From Chryseobacterium gleum (lineage in GTDB: Bacteria; Bacteroidota; Bacteroidia; Flavobacteriales; Flavobacteriaceae), in assembly GCA_945881885.1 (NCBI GenBank), contig CAMCVI010000009.1, forward strand, positions 1 to 64,000: a DNA stretch of 64,000 bases, read 5' to 3'. The notes beneath the pieces were generated by a model, which was given only the letters and a program-made list of their open reading frames with translations, was not told where the DNA came from and made no database searches. Numbering within the stretch: position 1 is the stretch's first letter; every line of letters starts with the position of its first letter. The translations under genes and the position numbers were made by a program. This document shows positions 10,088 through 20,933 of the stretch, piece by piece.

Positions 10088-11431
10088 ATGCAATTAACCG
10101 AATTAAATGCCGTATCGCCAATTGACGGTCGATACAGAAGTAAAACAAAATCGTTATCAGCTTATTTTTCGGAAGAAGCGTTAATTAAGTATAGAGTTTT
10201 AGTTGAGGTAGAATATTTTATTTCTATGTGTGAATATGATGTACCACAATTACAAGGTATTGATAAAAATGTGTTTGGAAAATTGAGAAGCATTTACGAA
10301 AATTTCTCGACGGAAGATGCACTTTGGATTAAAGAAACAGAAAAAACAACCAACCACGATGTAAAAGCGGTTGAATATTTCATAAAAAAGAAATTTGATG
10401 AATTTGGTTTAGAAGCATTTAAAGAATTCATTCACTTTGGATTAACTTCTCAGGATATTAACAATACTGCTATTCCGCTTTCTACAAAAGAAGCTTTTGA
10501 AAATGTGTATTTACCAGGTTTAATTGCAATTGTTCAGAAGTTAAAAGAACTTTCTGTAGAATGGGCAAATATTCCTTTATTGGCTCGTACTCATGGGCAA
10601 CCTGCATCTCCAACGCGTTTAGGAAAAGAAATTTTAGTTTTTGTAGAACGGATAGAAGAGCAAATGCGTTTGTTGTTCAATGTGCCTTTTGCGGCTAAAT
10701 TTGGTGGAGCAACTGGAAATTACAATGCACATAAAGTGGCCTATCCAAACCATGATTGGAAAGCTTTTGGGTCAAAATTTGTTGAAGAAAATTTAGGATT
10801 ACGCCATTCGTTTCCAACCACACAAATTGAACATTACGATCATTTCGCTGCGTTTTTTGATGCGTTAAAGCGTATAAATACAATTTTAATCGACTTAGAT
10901 AGAGATGTTTGGACGTACGTTTCAATGGATTATTTCAAGCAAAAAATTAAAGCAGGAGAAATCGGTTCTTCAGCTATGCCACATAAAGTAAATCCTATAG
11001 ATTTTGAAAATTCGGAAGGAAATTTAGGAATTGCCAATGCTATTTTTGAACATTTATCTGCAAAATTACCATTGTCAAGATTACAACGGGATTTAACAGA
11101 TAGTACTGTTTTACGTAATATTGGTGTGCCAATTGGACACACACTTATCGCATTTGAATCAACATTAAAAGGGTTGAATAAATTATTGCTAAATGAATCA
11201 AAATTTGCTGAAGATTTAGAGAAAAATTGGGCTGTTGTTGCAGAAGCTATTCAAACGATTTTACGACGAGAAGGTTATCCAAACCCATACGAAGCACTAA
11301 AAGATTTAACAAGAACCAATACAATTATCAATAAAGATTCTATTCATGCATTTATTGAGTCGTTAAACGTTTCTAACGAAATTAAAACAGAATTAAAAGC
11401 GATTACACCAAGTAATTATTTGGGAGTATAA
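10088..11431 (+). CDS. purB: Adenylosuccinate lyase
   Basis: SPIDGRYRSKTKSLSAYFSE, TSQDINNTA, GSSAMPHKVNPIDFENSEGN; ORF-track start 10061 lies in a TAAATTTG promoter-like element, so ATG 10088 preferred. Confidence 0.95.
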   Translation: MQLTELNAVSPIDGRYRSKTKSLSAYFSEEALIKYRVLVEVEYFISMCEYDVPQLQGIDKNVFGKLRSIYENFSTEDALWIKETEKTTNHDVKAVEYFIKKKFDEFGLEAFKEFIHFGLTSQDINNTAIPLSTKEAFENVYLPGLIAIVQKLKELSVEWANIPLLARTHGQPASPTRLGKEILVFVERIEEQMRLLFNVPFAAKFGGATGNYNAHKVAYPNHDWKAFGSKFVEENLGLRHSFPTTQIEHYDHFAAFFDALKRINTILIDLDRDVWTYVSMDYFKQKIKAGEIGSSAMPHKVNPIDFENSEGNLGIANAIFEHLSAKLPLSRLQRDLTDSTVLRNIGVPIGHTLIAFESTLKGLNKLLLNESKFAEDLEKNWAVVAEAIQTILRREGYPNPYEALKDLTRTNTIINKDSIHAFIESLNVSNEIKTELKAITPSNYLGV

Positions 11432-11435
11432 TTCT

Positions 11436-11462
11436 GTCATTCTGAACTAGTTTCAGAATCTG
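11436..11462. repeat. Palindromic element, copy 1: GTCATTCTGAACTAGTTTCAGAATCTG
   Basis: ATTCTGAA/TTCAGAAT 8-bp arms; near-identical copy at 32238-32263. Confidence 0.85.
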
Positions 11463-11468
11463 GCATAC

Positions 11469-11503
11469 AAAAAATCCATTCCCGTATGTTGGAATGGATT
11501 TTT
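11469..11503. terminator. Terminator between convergent purB and guaB
   Basis: AAAAATCCATTCC ... GGAATGGATTTTT. Confidence 0.8.
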
Positions 11504-11533
11504 ACTTTTTTCTAATTACTTTTCACTAACCAC

Positions 11534-13006
11534 TTAACGGGAATAATTCGGAGCTTCTTTAGTTATTGTAACATTATGTGGATGACTTTCGCTAATTCCG
11601 CTTGATGTTAATCTTACAAATCGGCTTGTGGCTTGTAAAGTTTCTATGTTTTTAGCACCACAATAACCCATTCCGGCACGAAGACCGCCAATAAATTGTT
11701 GCATACTTTCGTTTAATTCGCCTTTATATGGAACGCGACCAACAATTCCTTCCGGAACTAATTTTTTAACATCATCTTCCACATCTTGAAAATACCTGTC
11801 TTTTGAACCTTCTTCCATAGCTTCTACAGAACCCATTCCACGGTACGATTTGAATTTTCTTCCTTCAAAAATTATAGTTTCTCCCGGAGATTCTTTTGTT
11901 CCAGCTAGCATTGAACCTAACATCACACATGAAGCACCAGCAGCCAAAGCTTTTGGGATATCTCCTGTATATCTAACGCCGCCATCAGCAATTACTGGAA
12001 TTCCAGTTCCTTCCAAAGCAGCAGCTACTTCTAAAACGGCAGAAAATTGAGGAAAACCAACACCTGCAACAATACGAGTCGTACAAATAGATCCAGGTCC
12101 TATTCCAACTTTTACAGCATCAGCACCATTTTCGACTAAATATAATGCGGCTTCTGGTGTAGCTATGTTTCCAACTACTACATCTAATTCAGGGAATTTG
12201 TTTTTTACTTGTTTTAAAACGTCTACCACCCCTTTTGTATGTCCATGTGCCGTGTCAATAATTACAGCATCTACACCTGATTTTACCAAGGCTTCTGCTC
12301 TTTCAAGCGCATCGGTTGTAACACCAAGAGCAGCAGCAACACGTAAACGACCATATTTGTCTTTATTCGCGTTTGGTTTTTGGGTAAGCTTTGTAATATC
12401 TCTAAAAGTAATTAATCCAATTAATTTAAAATCGGCATCAACAACTGGTAATTTTTCAATTTTACTTTCTTGAAGAATCTCTTCTGCTGCAGCTAAAGTT
12501 GTTCCTTTTCCTGTAGTTACTAAATTTTCAGAAGTCATAACTTCTGTTATGGCACGACTGTTTTCTTTTTCAAATCGCAAATCTCTGTTGGTAACAATTC
12601 CTTTCAAAATCCCTTTTTCATCTACAACAGGAATACCTCCAATGCCAAATTCTCTCATCGCATTTTTGGCATCACCTACATTTGCAGTTAAAGGTAGTGT
12701 TACAGGATCTAAAATCATTCCGCTTTCTGCACGTTTTACTTTTCTCACTTCAGCAGCTTGTTGCGCAATAGTCATATTTTTATGTAGCACACCAATACCA
12801 CCTTCTTGCGCCATAGCAATAGCCATAGCACTTTCTGTAACTGTGTCCATTGCAGCGGAAACAATTGGTGTGTTTAAGGTAATGTTTTTACTAAATTTCG
12901 ATTGGATAGAAACTTCTCTTGGAAGAATTTCTGAGTAATTTGGAATTAAAAGAACGTCGTCATACGTAAGTCCTTCTCCTATTATTTTTGTGGTGTGTGC
13001 TTTCAT
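11534..13006 (-). CDS. guaB: IMP dehydrogenase
   Basis: [16 protein letters not shown], tandem CBS domains, [17 protein letters not shown] active-site loop. Confidence 0.97.
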   Translation of the reverse strand: MKAHTTKIIGEGLTYDDVLLIPNYSEILPREVSIQSKFSKNITLNTPIVSAAMDTVTESAMAIAMAQEGGIGVLHKNMTIAQQAAEVRKVKRAESGMILDPVTLPLTANVGDAKNAMREFGIGGIPVVDEKGILKGIVTNRDLRFEKENSRAITEVMTSENLVTTGKGTTLAAAEEILQESKIEKLPVVDADFKLIGLITFRDITKLTQKPNANKDKYGRLRVAAALGVTTDALERAEALVKSGVDAVIIDTAHGHTKGVVDVLKQVKNKFPELDVVVGNIATPEAALYLVENGADAVKVGIGPGSICTTRIVAGVGFPQFSAVLEVAAALEGTGIPVIADGGVRYTGDIPKALAAGASCVMLGSMLAGTKESPGETIIFEGRKFKSYRGMGSVEAMEEGSKDRYFQDVEDDVKKLVPEGIVGRVPYKGELNESMQQFIGGLRAGMGYCGAKNIETLQATSRFVRLTSSGISESHPHNVTITKEAPNYSR

Positions 13007-13118
13007 GCCGCAATTGAAGTTAAATTGCGTGCAAATATACGAAAAAGTTACTTGTAAACCATGATTTATTTCAAAACAATAGCATTTTTCTGCAAAATCA
13101 ATGCTGTAAGTTTATTTT

Positions 13119-13982
13119 TTAATGAAATGCGCCAAACAATTTAGTAGCTTCGTTATACGCACTTTCAAAGCTCATTGGGCTTGTGTTGGTGTTTTCTTTT
13201 TTGGTTGTAAAATAAGATAATAACTTTTCGGTGGGCATATTTCCGGTTAAGTCATCTTTTGCCATCGGACATCCGCCAAATCCTTGAATAGCGCCGTCAT
13301 ATCTTCTGCAACCTGCTTTGTAAGCCGCATCTATTTTTTCAAACCATTTGTCCGGTGTTGTATGTAAATGGGCTCCAAATTCAATATTTGGATATTTAGG
13401 TATTAAATTACGAAACAAATAATCAATAATTTCAGGCGTAGAAGAACCAATTGTATCGGAAAGTGATAAAATTTTTACGCCCATGTTAGACAATTTTTCT
13501 GTCCAGTTACCTACAACATCTACATTATAAGGATCACCGTAAGGATTTCCAAATCCCATAGAAATATAGGTTACCACTTCTTTATTAGATTTGTCAGCTA
13601 TTTCTAAAATTTCTTGCAATGTTATAAGGCTTTCAGCGATGGTTTTGTGTGTGTTTCGCATTTGAAAATTTTCAGAAATAGAAAACGGAAAACCAAGATA
13701 TTGTATTGCTTTATGTTTTGATGCTGTTGCTGCACCCTGTGTGTTGGCAATTATAGCTAATAATTTACTTTGTGTTTGCGATAAATCTAATTGGTCCAAT
13801 ACTTCAGCCGTGTCTTGCATTTGAGGAATGGCTTTTGTCGACACAAAACTTCCGAAATCTAGCGTATCAAATCCTACTCGTAATAAAGATTGAATGTATT
13901 GTACTTTTTTTTCGGTAGGAATAAACATTTTAATGCCTTGCATGGCATCGCGTGGACATTCGATAATTTTTATTGCTTTCAT
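13119..13982 (-). CDS. Hydroxymethylglutaryl-CoA lyase
   Basis: HMGL-like TIM barrel: ECPRDAMQG, SLSDTIGSSTP, GAHLHTTPDKW, DGAIQGFGGCPMAKDDLTGNMPTE. Confidence 0.88.
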   Translation of the reverse strand: MKAIKIIECPRDAMQGIKMFIPTEKKVQYIQSLLRVGFDTLDFGSFVSTKAIPQMQDTAEVLDQLDLSQTQSKLLAIIANTQGAATASKHKAIQYLGFPFSISENFQMRNTHKTIAESLITLQEILEIADKSNKEVVTYISMGFGNPYGDPYNVDVVGNWTEKLSNMGVKILSLSDTIGSSTPEIIDYLFRNLIPKYPNIEFGAHLHTTPDKWFEKIDAAYKAGCRRYDGAIQGFGGCPMAKDDLTGNMPTEKLLSYFTTKKENTNTSPMSFESAYNEATKLFGAFH

Positions 13983-14123
13983 AGGAATGTCAAAGATAAG
14001 TAAAACTTTTTTTTTAACAAATATGTTTTTTTGTGTTCGATTAATTAGATTTTGTTGTTAAAAAAAAATTATAAAAAATGTTTTTTTATTTATACTTTTG
14101 CAGCACTAATTAAGTAAGAAATT

Positions 14124-15380
14124 ATGGTTAAAGATTTATTTGAAAGAATACAACAAAATAAAGGACCATTAGGAAAATGGGCTTCACAAGCAGAAGGTTA
14201 TTTCGTATTTCCAAAGTTGGAAGGTGAATTGGGTCCAAGAATGCAATTTCAAGGTAAAAATATATTAAATTGGAGTTTGAATGACTACTTAGGTTTAGCC
14301 AATCATCCAGAAGTTCGTAAAGCAGATACTGAAGCAGCAGCTCAATATGGTGCAGCTTATCCTATGGGAGCTAGAATGATGAGTGGTCATACCAAATATC
14401 ATGAACAATTGGAAGAAGAATTAGCGGCTTTTGTAATGAAAGAGTCGGCTTATTTATTAAATTTTGGTTACCAAGGAATTTTATCTACAATTGATGCTTT
14501 GGTTACTAGAAATGATGTTATTGTTTATGATGTAGATGCCCACGCATGTATTATTGATGGTGTTCGTTTGCATAGTGGAAAACGTTTTACTTACAAGCAT
14601 AACGACATTGAAAGTATGGAGAAAAACCTACAACGTGCTACAAAATTAGCTACCGAAACCGGTGGTGGAATTTTGTTTATTACGGAAGGAGTTTTTGGTA
14701 TGCGAGGACAACAAGGTAAGTTAAAAGATATTGTAGAAATGAAGAAAAAATACAATTTCCGTTTGTTGGTTGATGATGCGCATGGTTTTGGTACACTTGG
14801 TAAAACAGGTGCTGGAGCAGGTGAGGAGCAAGGCTGTCAAGATGGAATTGATGTATATTTTTCAACTTTTGCAAAATCAATGGCAAATATTGGAGCTTTT
14901 GTAGCTGCTGATAAAGATGTTATTGATTATTTAAAATATAATTTACGTTCGCAAATGTTTGCCAAATCATTGCCAATGATACAAACAATTGGTTCTTTAA
15001 AACGTTTAGAAATTTTGCGTAATTCATCTGAAATTAAAGATAAATTATGGGTAAATGTTAACGCATTACAAAACGGTTTAAAAGAAAAAGGTTTTAATAT
15101 TGGCGATACAAATACTTGTATAACTCCTGTGTATTTGGAAGGAAGTATCCCTGAAGCTATGATTATGGTGAATGATTTAAGAGAAAACTACGGAATTTTC
15201 TTGTCGATAGTTGTTTATCCAGTGATTCCAAAAGGGATGATTTTATTGAGAATGATTCCTACTACAACCCATACTTTAAAAGATATTGATGAAACGTTAA
15301 CGGCTTTTGAAGCCATACGTGAAAAATTGGAAAACGGGACTTACAAAAAAATTGCCGAATCAACAATTACCGATAAATAG
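14124..15380 (+). CDS. PLP-dependent alpha-oxoamine synthase family acyltransferase (SPT/KBL/CFAT-like)
   Basis: NILNWSLNDYLGLANHPEV, GYQGILSTIDALV, DDAHGFGTLGKTGAG, FSTFAKSMANIGAFVA (PLP lysine). Confidence 0.85.
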   Translation: MVKDLFERIQQNKGPLGKWASQAEGYFVFPKLEGELGPRMQFQGKNILNWSLNDYLGLANHPEVRKADTEAAAQYGAAYPMGARMMSGHTKYHEQLEEELAAFVMKESAYLLNFGYQGILSTIDALVTRNDVIVYDVDAHACIIDGVRLHSGKRFTYKHNDIESMEKNLQRATKLATETGGGILFITEGVFGMRGQQGKLKDIVEMKKKYNFRLLVDDAHGFGTLGKTGAGAGEEQGCQDGIDVYFSTFAKSMANIGAFVAADKDVIDYLKYNLRSQMFAKSLPMIQTIGSLKRLEILRNSSEIKDKLWVNVNALQNGLKEKGFNIGDTNTCITPVYLEGSIPEAMIMVNDLRENYGIFLSIVVYPVIPKGMILLRMIPTTTHTLKDIDETLTAFEAIREKLENGTYKKIAESTITDK

Positions 15381-15400
15381 AAAATAATATTTCTAAATTT

Positions 15401-15432
15401 AAAAGCGTTGATTGATTTTGACGCTTTTTTTA
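15401..15432 (+). terminator. Terminator-like hairpin
   Basis: AAAAGCGT ... ACGCTTTTTTT. Confidence 0.65.
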
Positions 15433-15530
15433 TTCTTCTTATTTTGAGTCACTTAAAAGTATAAAAAGGATAAATTTATCGTAATGTTTATCGAATATTA
15501 ATAAAAAATGAATTTTAGGCTCAAATAAAA

Positions 15531-15561
15531 TTGTTTTATCCTTAATGAAATGATATATTTG
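15531..15561 (+). promoter_or_regulatory. Promoter of secDF
   Basis: TTG-N20-TATATTTG. Confidence 0.6.
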
Positions 15562-15596
15562 TCCGTTTTTAAAGAAAATAACTTAAATTAACTATA

Positions 15597-18551
15597 ATGC
15601 AGAACAAAGGACTAATTAAATTCTTCGCAATCATTTTTACGATTGCTTGTATCTACCAACTTTCTTTTACGTTTGTTGCTAACGGAATTGTAAAAGATGC
15701 GAAAGAATTTGCGAAAGGAGATTCTCAAAAAGAATTAAAATACTTAAAAGATCTAAAGAAAAAAGACGTTTTTTTAGGCTTTACTTATGAAGATGTTGAA
15801 AAACAACAAATTAACAAAGGATTAGATTTAGAAGGTGGAATTAACGTGACACTAGAAGTTTCTGTTAAAGACGTTTTAAAAACTTTGTCTAACAATTCTA
15901 AAAATCCAACTTTTAACAGAGCTTTAGAAAGAGCTACAAAAGAGAGAAAAGGAAATCAAGATTATTTAGATGCCTTTTTTGACGCTTTTGCTGCAGAATC
16001 TAACGGAACGATAAAAATGGCTTCAGCGGAAGCATTCTACAATAGAACTTTTGAGGAAATTCAGTTAAATATGACGGATGACCAAGTGAAAGTAATCTTG
16101 AAAAAGAAAGTTGCTGAATCTATTGAAAGTGCTTATAAAGTATTAACAAAACGTATTGACAAATTCGGAGTAGCGCAACCAAACATTCAAAAAATTGGTG
16201 AAACTGGAAGAATTTTAGTAGAATTACCTGGTGCAAAAGATTTGGATAGAGTTGAAAAATTATTATCTCAAACCGCACAATTAGAATTTTGGGAAACTTT
16301 AAAACCAGAAGAATTAGGTAATTTCTTTAATGCAGCAAATGATGCCTTAAAAGCGACTGAGAAAAAACCTACTGTAGCAGTTGCTCTTGTAGATACCACA
16401 AAAGCCGTTGATGCAAAATCTAAAGTAAATGAATTATTAGGTGATAAAAAAGATAATGCTAAAAAAGCAGCTAAAGATTTAGGTCCTTTATTTGAAAAAG
16501 CAATTCCAAGTCCATCTGGATTAATTGGATATAATGTTAAAGATACGGCTACAATTAACTCGTATTTAAAAAGATCAGAGATTAGAGCTTTATTGCCAGC
16601 AACGGCTTCAAATGCAAAATTTGCTTGGGGAAAAACAACTTCTAAAGCAGAAGATGTTACAGAACTGTATGTTTTAAAAGGAACTGTAGACGGAGTTGCG
16701 CCATTATTAGGTAGTGCCATTACAGATGCTAATGCTGATTTTGACCAATTTGGTAAACCTGCTGTAAGTATGCAAATGAACCCAGTTGGATCTAGAAAAT
16801 GGGAACAATTAACAGGTGACATTGCTAAAAATGGAAACCAAGTTTGTATTGTTTTAGATAATGTAGTGTATTCTGCAGCTACTGCAAAAGCAGCTATTTC
16901 TGGTGGACAAACACAAATTTCAGGTGCTTTCACATTAGAAGAAACTGCCGATTTAGAAAATGTATTAAGAGCGGGTAAATTACCAGCTAAAGCAGATATT
17001 GTTCAAAAAGCAGTAGTTGGACCATCTTTAGGTCAAGAAGCTATTGATAATGGTATTTTATCATCAATCATAGGTTTATTATTAGTTTCTTTCTGGATGG
17101 TTTTCTATTACGGAAGAGCAGGTTGGTATGCTAACGTTGCTTTATTATTAAACTTAGTATTATTATTTGGTGCAATGGCTAACTTTGGTTTTGTGTTAAC
17201 ATTACCTGGTATTGCGGGTATAGTTTTAACAATGGGTACAGCGGTAGATGCAAATATTATTATTTATGAAAGGGCAAAAGAAGAATTAAGAGCAGGCTTG
17301 TCATTAGAAAATGCAGTAGTTACTGCTTTTGGATGGAAAGGCGCTATGCGTTCAATTATTGACGCCAACGTAACACACATTTTAACAGGTACAATTTTAT
17401 ATATTTTTGGAGAAGGAATGATTAGAGGTTTTGCCATTACATTATTAATAGGTATTTTAACTTCATTGTTTACTTCAATTTTTATTGCGCGTTTCTTTAT
17501 TGATGCAGATATTGCTAAAGGAAGAAGTTTACAATTTTCTACAAACATTACAAAAAATTGGTTTACAGGTTTCAACTTTGATTTCTTAAAAATTAAGAAA
17601 TTTACTTATGCATTCTCGTTAGTGGTTTGTATTATTAGTTTTGTTTCTTTCTTTACGAATGGATTCGATCAAGGTATTGACTTTGTAGGAGGAAGAACAT
17701 TCCAAGTACAATTTGACCAAAAAGTGTCATCAGAAGAGGTTTCCAACGCACTTTCTACTGCTGAGTTTTTTAACAGAGCTGAAGCGAAAACATTTGGAAA
17801 CGATAATCAATTGAAAATAACTACTAAATACAAAATCGACAAGCAAGGTGTTGAGGTTGATAAAGAAGTAAACGAAAAATTATATGCAGGTTTGAAAAAA
17901 TTCTTTGCTAAAGAAATTTCTTACAATCAGTTTACAAATACTCAAGAAGGAAAACAATTTGGGGTTTTACAAGCCATGAAAGTTGGACCTTCTATTGCAG
18001 ATGATATTAAAACAAATGCTTATTGGGCAGTATTAGGAGCCATGTTATTGGTTTGTTTGTACTTAGTAATTTCGTTCAGAAAATACCAATATTCATTAGG
18101 AGCAATTGCTGCGGTTGCCCATGACGTTATTTTTGTATTAGGAATTTACTCTTTATTATACAAATACATGCCATTCCATATGGAAATTGACCAACACTTT
18201 ATTGCGGCAATTCTAACTGTTATTGGTTATTCTATGAATGATACAGTAATTGTATTTGATAGGGTTCGTGAATTCTTAGGAGGAAAATCGCACCATGGTA
18301 ACTTTAATAAAATTGTAAATGATTCTGTAAATACTACATTATCACGTACATTAAACACATCTTTAACGATGATTATGGTTTTAGCCATTATGTTTGTATT
18401 TGGTGGCGATTCTATTCGCGGATTTATCTTTGCGATGTTAATCGGTATCATTGTAGGAACGTATTCTTCACTGTTTATTGCTACACCAGTATTAGTGGAT
18501 ACTATGTCTGCAATGGATAAAAAACAAATTGAAGCAGAGCACAACTCATAA
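15597..18551 (+). CDS. secDF: Fused protein translocase subunit SecDF
   Basis: SecD GLDLEGGINVTLEV and SecF GIDFVGGRTFQVQF in one 984-aa ORF. Confidence 0.96.
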   Translation: MQNKGLIKFFAIIFTIACIYQLSFTFVANGIVKDAKEFAKGDSQKELKYLKDLKKKDVFLGFTYEDVEKQQINKGLDLEGGINVTLEVSVKDVLKTLSNNSKNPTFNRALERATKERKGNQDYLDAFFDAFAAESNGTIKMASAEAFYNRTFEEIQLNMTDDQVKVILKKKVAESIESAYKVLTKRIDKFGVAQPNIQKIGETGRILVELPGAKDLDRVEKLLSQTAQLEFWETLKPEELGNFFNAANDALKATEKKPTVAVALVDTTKAVDAKSKVNELLGDKKDNAKKAAKDLGPLFEKAIPSPSGLIGYNVKDTATINSYLKRSEIRALLPATASNAKFAWGKTTSKAEDVTELYVLKGTVDGVAPLLGSAITDANADFDQFGKPAVSMQMNPVGSRKWEQLTGDIAKNGNQVCIVLDNVVYSAATAKAAISGGQTQISGAFTLEETADLENVLRAGKLPAKADIVQKAVVGPSLGQEAIDNGILSSIIGLLLVSFWMVFYYGRAGWYANVALLLNLVLLFGAMANFGFVLTLPGIAGIVLTMGTAVDANIIIYERAKEELRAGLSLENAVVTAFGWKGAMRSIIDANVTHILTGTILYIFGEGMIRGFAITLLIGILTSLFTSIFIARFFIDADIAKGRSLQFSTNITKNWFTGFNFDFLKIKKFTYAFSLVVCIISFVSFFTNGFDQGIDFVGGRTFQVQFDQKVSSEEVSNALSTAEFFNRAEAKTFGNDNQLKITTKYKIDKQGVEVDKEVNEKLYAGLKKFFAKEISYNQFTNTQEGKQFGVLQAMKVGPSIADDIKTNAYWAVLGAMLLVCLYLVISFRKYQYSLGAIAAVAHDVIFVLGIYSLLYKYMPFHMEIDQHFIAAILTVIGYSMNDTVIVFDRVREFLGGKSHHGNFNKIVNDSVNTTLSRTLNTSLTMIMVLAIMFVFGGDSIRGFIFAMLIGIIVGTYSSLFIATPVLVDTMSAMDKKQIEAEHNS

Positions 18552-18570
18552 AACTTTGTTATAGAATATA

Positions 18571-18605
18571 AAAAAAAGTCCCGATGAAAATTGGGACTTT
18601 TTTTG
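18571..18605. terminator. Bidirectional terminator between secDF and wbqC-like gene
   Basis: AAAAAAGTCCC gatgaaaatt GGGACTTTTTT. Confidence 0.8.
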
Positions 18606-18625
18606 TTTATGTTTATAAAAAGAAA

Positions 18626-19273
18626 TTATAAATGATGCTGTTTTAAATAATCGACTGCATATCTTCCTTCATTGAATAACAAATCTAAAATGGATAAATT
18701 GTTTATAAAACCGTGCTTGGTATCAAAAACTTGTGTGTAAGGTTCTATTTGAGTTGTGTCCTTTTTGCCATTTACCAAATAGCGATAATCAGTTTTATCA
18801 GTAACTTCATGCAAATATTCCGTTGTTTTTTCAAAAGGTATAGAAATACCTAATGCCGCATTTACCAATTCAAAAACTTCGAAGTTTAAATCTAACATAA
18901 ACTCGTGTTTCTTTTCAAATATTGGGTTTAAATCATCAACAAAGTATTCGTAAAATGGCGAATTCTTATAAGCAGCTTCTAAAGATTTAAAATGGTTTTT
19001 TTGCCAATTGTATTGGTTGTCTATTTTGATGTCTTTAAAGTTGCTATTTGCACTGTCATGCTTTACTGATATATTTAACATTTGAATTCCATTCGGACTA
19101 TAAATATACATTCGGTTTCTGTTGGTTTGCTTTTGAAAAGTGTCTTCCACTTCAAAAGTTACAGATTTTGCTTGAATCATCGCTATGTAATGACTTATAG
19201 ATGGAAAGTAAGTGGGGTAAATTAAAATATCATTATGATTCATAATTTCGTTGTAATGAAAAAAGAGTTGCAA
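18626..19273 (-). CDS. WbqC family protein
   Basis: YPTYFPSISHYIAMIQAKSVTFEVEDTFQKQTNRNRMYI; conserved neighbour of lepB in Flavobacteriaceae. Confidence 0.85.
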   Translation of the reverse strand: MQLFFHYNEIMNHNDILIYPTYFPSISHYIAMIQAKSVTFEVEDTFQKQTNRNRMYIYSPNGIQMLNISVKHDSANSNFKDIKIDNQYNWQKNHFKSLEAAYKNSPFYEYFVDDLNPIFEKKHEFMLDLNFEVFELVNAALGISIPFEKTTEYLHEVTDKTDYRYLVNGKKDTTQIEPYTQVFDTKHGFINNLSILDLLFNEGRYAVDYLKQHHL

Positions 19274-19297
19274 ACTAAATTACAACTCTTAAATTAT

Positions 19298-20878
19298 TTA
19301 AAGTAAATCTGCTTCTTTTTTCTTTTTCTTGTTTCTATACCAATCAAAGGCAAAATAGCCCGCTAAAGCAAATAAGAAATATTTGAAATACGATTCTGGT
19401 TGGCCTTCTCCGCTAACGGTTGTAAAGAAACGTTCGGTTCTGAATTTATTTAGTAAACCTTTTGCGTTCCAATCCAAACTCATCCAAATAAAAATGGGTT
19501 TTCCAACAATATGATCTGCTGGTGTGTAACCAAAATATCGCGCGTCTAACGAATTATGTCTGTTGTCTCCCATCATCCAATAGTAATCTTGTTCAAAGGT
19601 GTAGGAAGTAGCTATTTTACCGTTTATTTTAATTTCGTTACCTTTTACTTCTAGCTTATTCCCTTCATATTCTGTAATGATAATTTTATACAAGGGTAAT
19701 GTTTTTTTATTTAAAACCACAGTTTTACCCGCTTGTGGAATATAAATTGGACCAAAATTATCTCCATTCCAATTATTAGTTACAGATGGATTTCCATCTT
19801 TAAAATCAGGGAATACGCCGTCTTCAACTTTTTTGTTTATCATTCTTTTTACAGAAGTAATACCGCTAATTGATTTTAATTTTTCTGCGTTTTCAAAAGT
19901 TAGTGCTTGAACATAAAGTGTGTCGCTAGTTATCATTCCAGCCGGATCAGTAACTTTCATTTCTCTTAAAATTGTCTCAAAATCAACTGCTGTTTTGCCA
20001 TCAGTACTAATTTTGTAAGAATACTGTGGTTTTGCTCTTTCAGGTAAAATTAATTCTTTACCGTTTATGAAAACAATTCCATCTTTAATTTGCAAACTGT
20101 CGCCAGCAATACCCACACAACGTTTTACATAATTTGTTTTTTTATCACGAGGTTTGTCAATTCTTTCAGTAGCTGGCAAATACATATTCGAAAGTGTATC
20201 TCTTGGCCAATTGAAAACAACAATATCGTTATTTTTTATTTTTTCTAAAGCCGGAAATCTGAAATAAGGTAATTGTGGTTTGCTTAAATACGATAGTTTT
20301 TTTACAATTGGAATGGAGTCATGTACCATTGGCGCAGCAATTGGCGTCATAGGTGTTCTAGCGCCATAATTAAACTTACTTACAAATAAAAAATCACCAA
20401 TTAATAATGATTTTTCTAACGATGAAGAAGGAATCACAAATGGCTGAATAAAATAAGTATGCACAAATGTAGCTACAATTAAAGCAAAAGTTAAAGATCC
20501 TAAAGTGTCTAAAGTCTTTGTTGCTGGTTTGGTATCGCGTTCGGCCTCGTATGAAACTTTTTGGGTGTAATTTATATAACCAATATACAATCCGAAAGTA
20601 ATAACACCCAACCACATATCTGCAGTGGTTTTTTTACCGAAAGTACGCAGGGTTTCAATCCAAATTACAGGTAAAATTAATAAGTTAATAACTGGTAAAA
20701 ACAGCAAAAACACCCACCATTTTGGTCGATTTATCATTTGCATTAATACAATTCCGTTATAAACAGGAACGAATGCTTCCCAAGTTTTTTTACCTGCTTT
20801 TAAGTATAATTTCCAAGTACAAATTCCGTGTAAAGTACTAATTATTAATACTGTAATAATCCAAATTGATATGTCCAT
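19298..20878 (-). CDS. lepB: Signal peptidase I with N-terminal membrane extension
   Basis: IPSSSLEKSLLIGDFLFVSKFNYG, NYVKRCVGIAGDSLQIKDG, YWMMGDNRHNSLDARYFG. Confidence 0.95.
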   Translation of the reverse strand: MDISIWIITVLIISTLHGICTWKLYLKAGKKTWEAFVPVYNGIVLMQMINRPKWWVFLLFLPVINLLILPVIWIETLRTFGKKTTADMWLGVITFGLYIGYINYTQKVSYEAERDTKPATKTLDTLGSLTFALIVATFVHTYFIQPFVIPSSSLEKSLLIGDFLFVSKFNYGARTPMTPIAAPMVHDSIPIVKKLSYLSKPQLPYFRFPALEKIKNNDIVVFNWPRDTLSNMYLPATERIDKPRDKKTNYVKRCVGIAGDSLQIKDGIVFINGKELILPERAKPQYSYKISTDGKTAVDFETILREMKVTDPAGMITSDTLYVQALTFENAEKLKSISGITSVKRMINKKVEDGVFPDFKDGNPSVTNNWNGDNFGPIYIPQAGKTVVLNKKTLPLYKIIITEYEGNKLEVKGNEIKINGKIATSYTFEQDYYWMMGDNRHNSLDARYFGYTPADHIVGKPIFIWMSLDWNAKGLLNKFRTERFFTTVSGEGQPESYFKYFLFALAGYFAFDWYRNKKKKKEADLL

Positions 20879-20899
20879 AGTTTTTGTTTTTTAAAGAAA

Positions 20900-20927
20900 A
20901 TAGAACATAGAGAATAGAAAATAGAGG
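20900..20927. repeat. Heptad tract (ATAGNNN)x4
   Basis: ATAGAAC ATAGAGA ATAGAAA ATAGAGG. Confidence 0.85.
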
Positions 20928-20933
20928 ATGTCT

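Noticed and set aside
16268-16933. 221-aa antisense ORF in secDF, and similar antisense ORFs in guaB, pyrD, pdhC and lepB
   Set aside because: Composition mirrors the codons of the sense gene, no motif, no promoter; typical stop-poor antisense frames.
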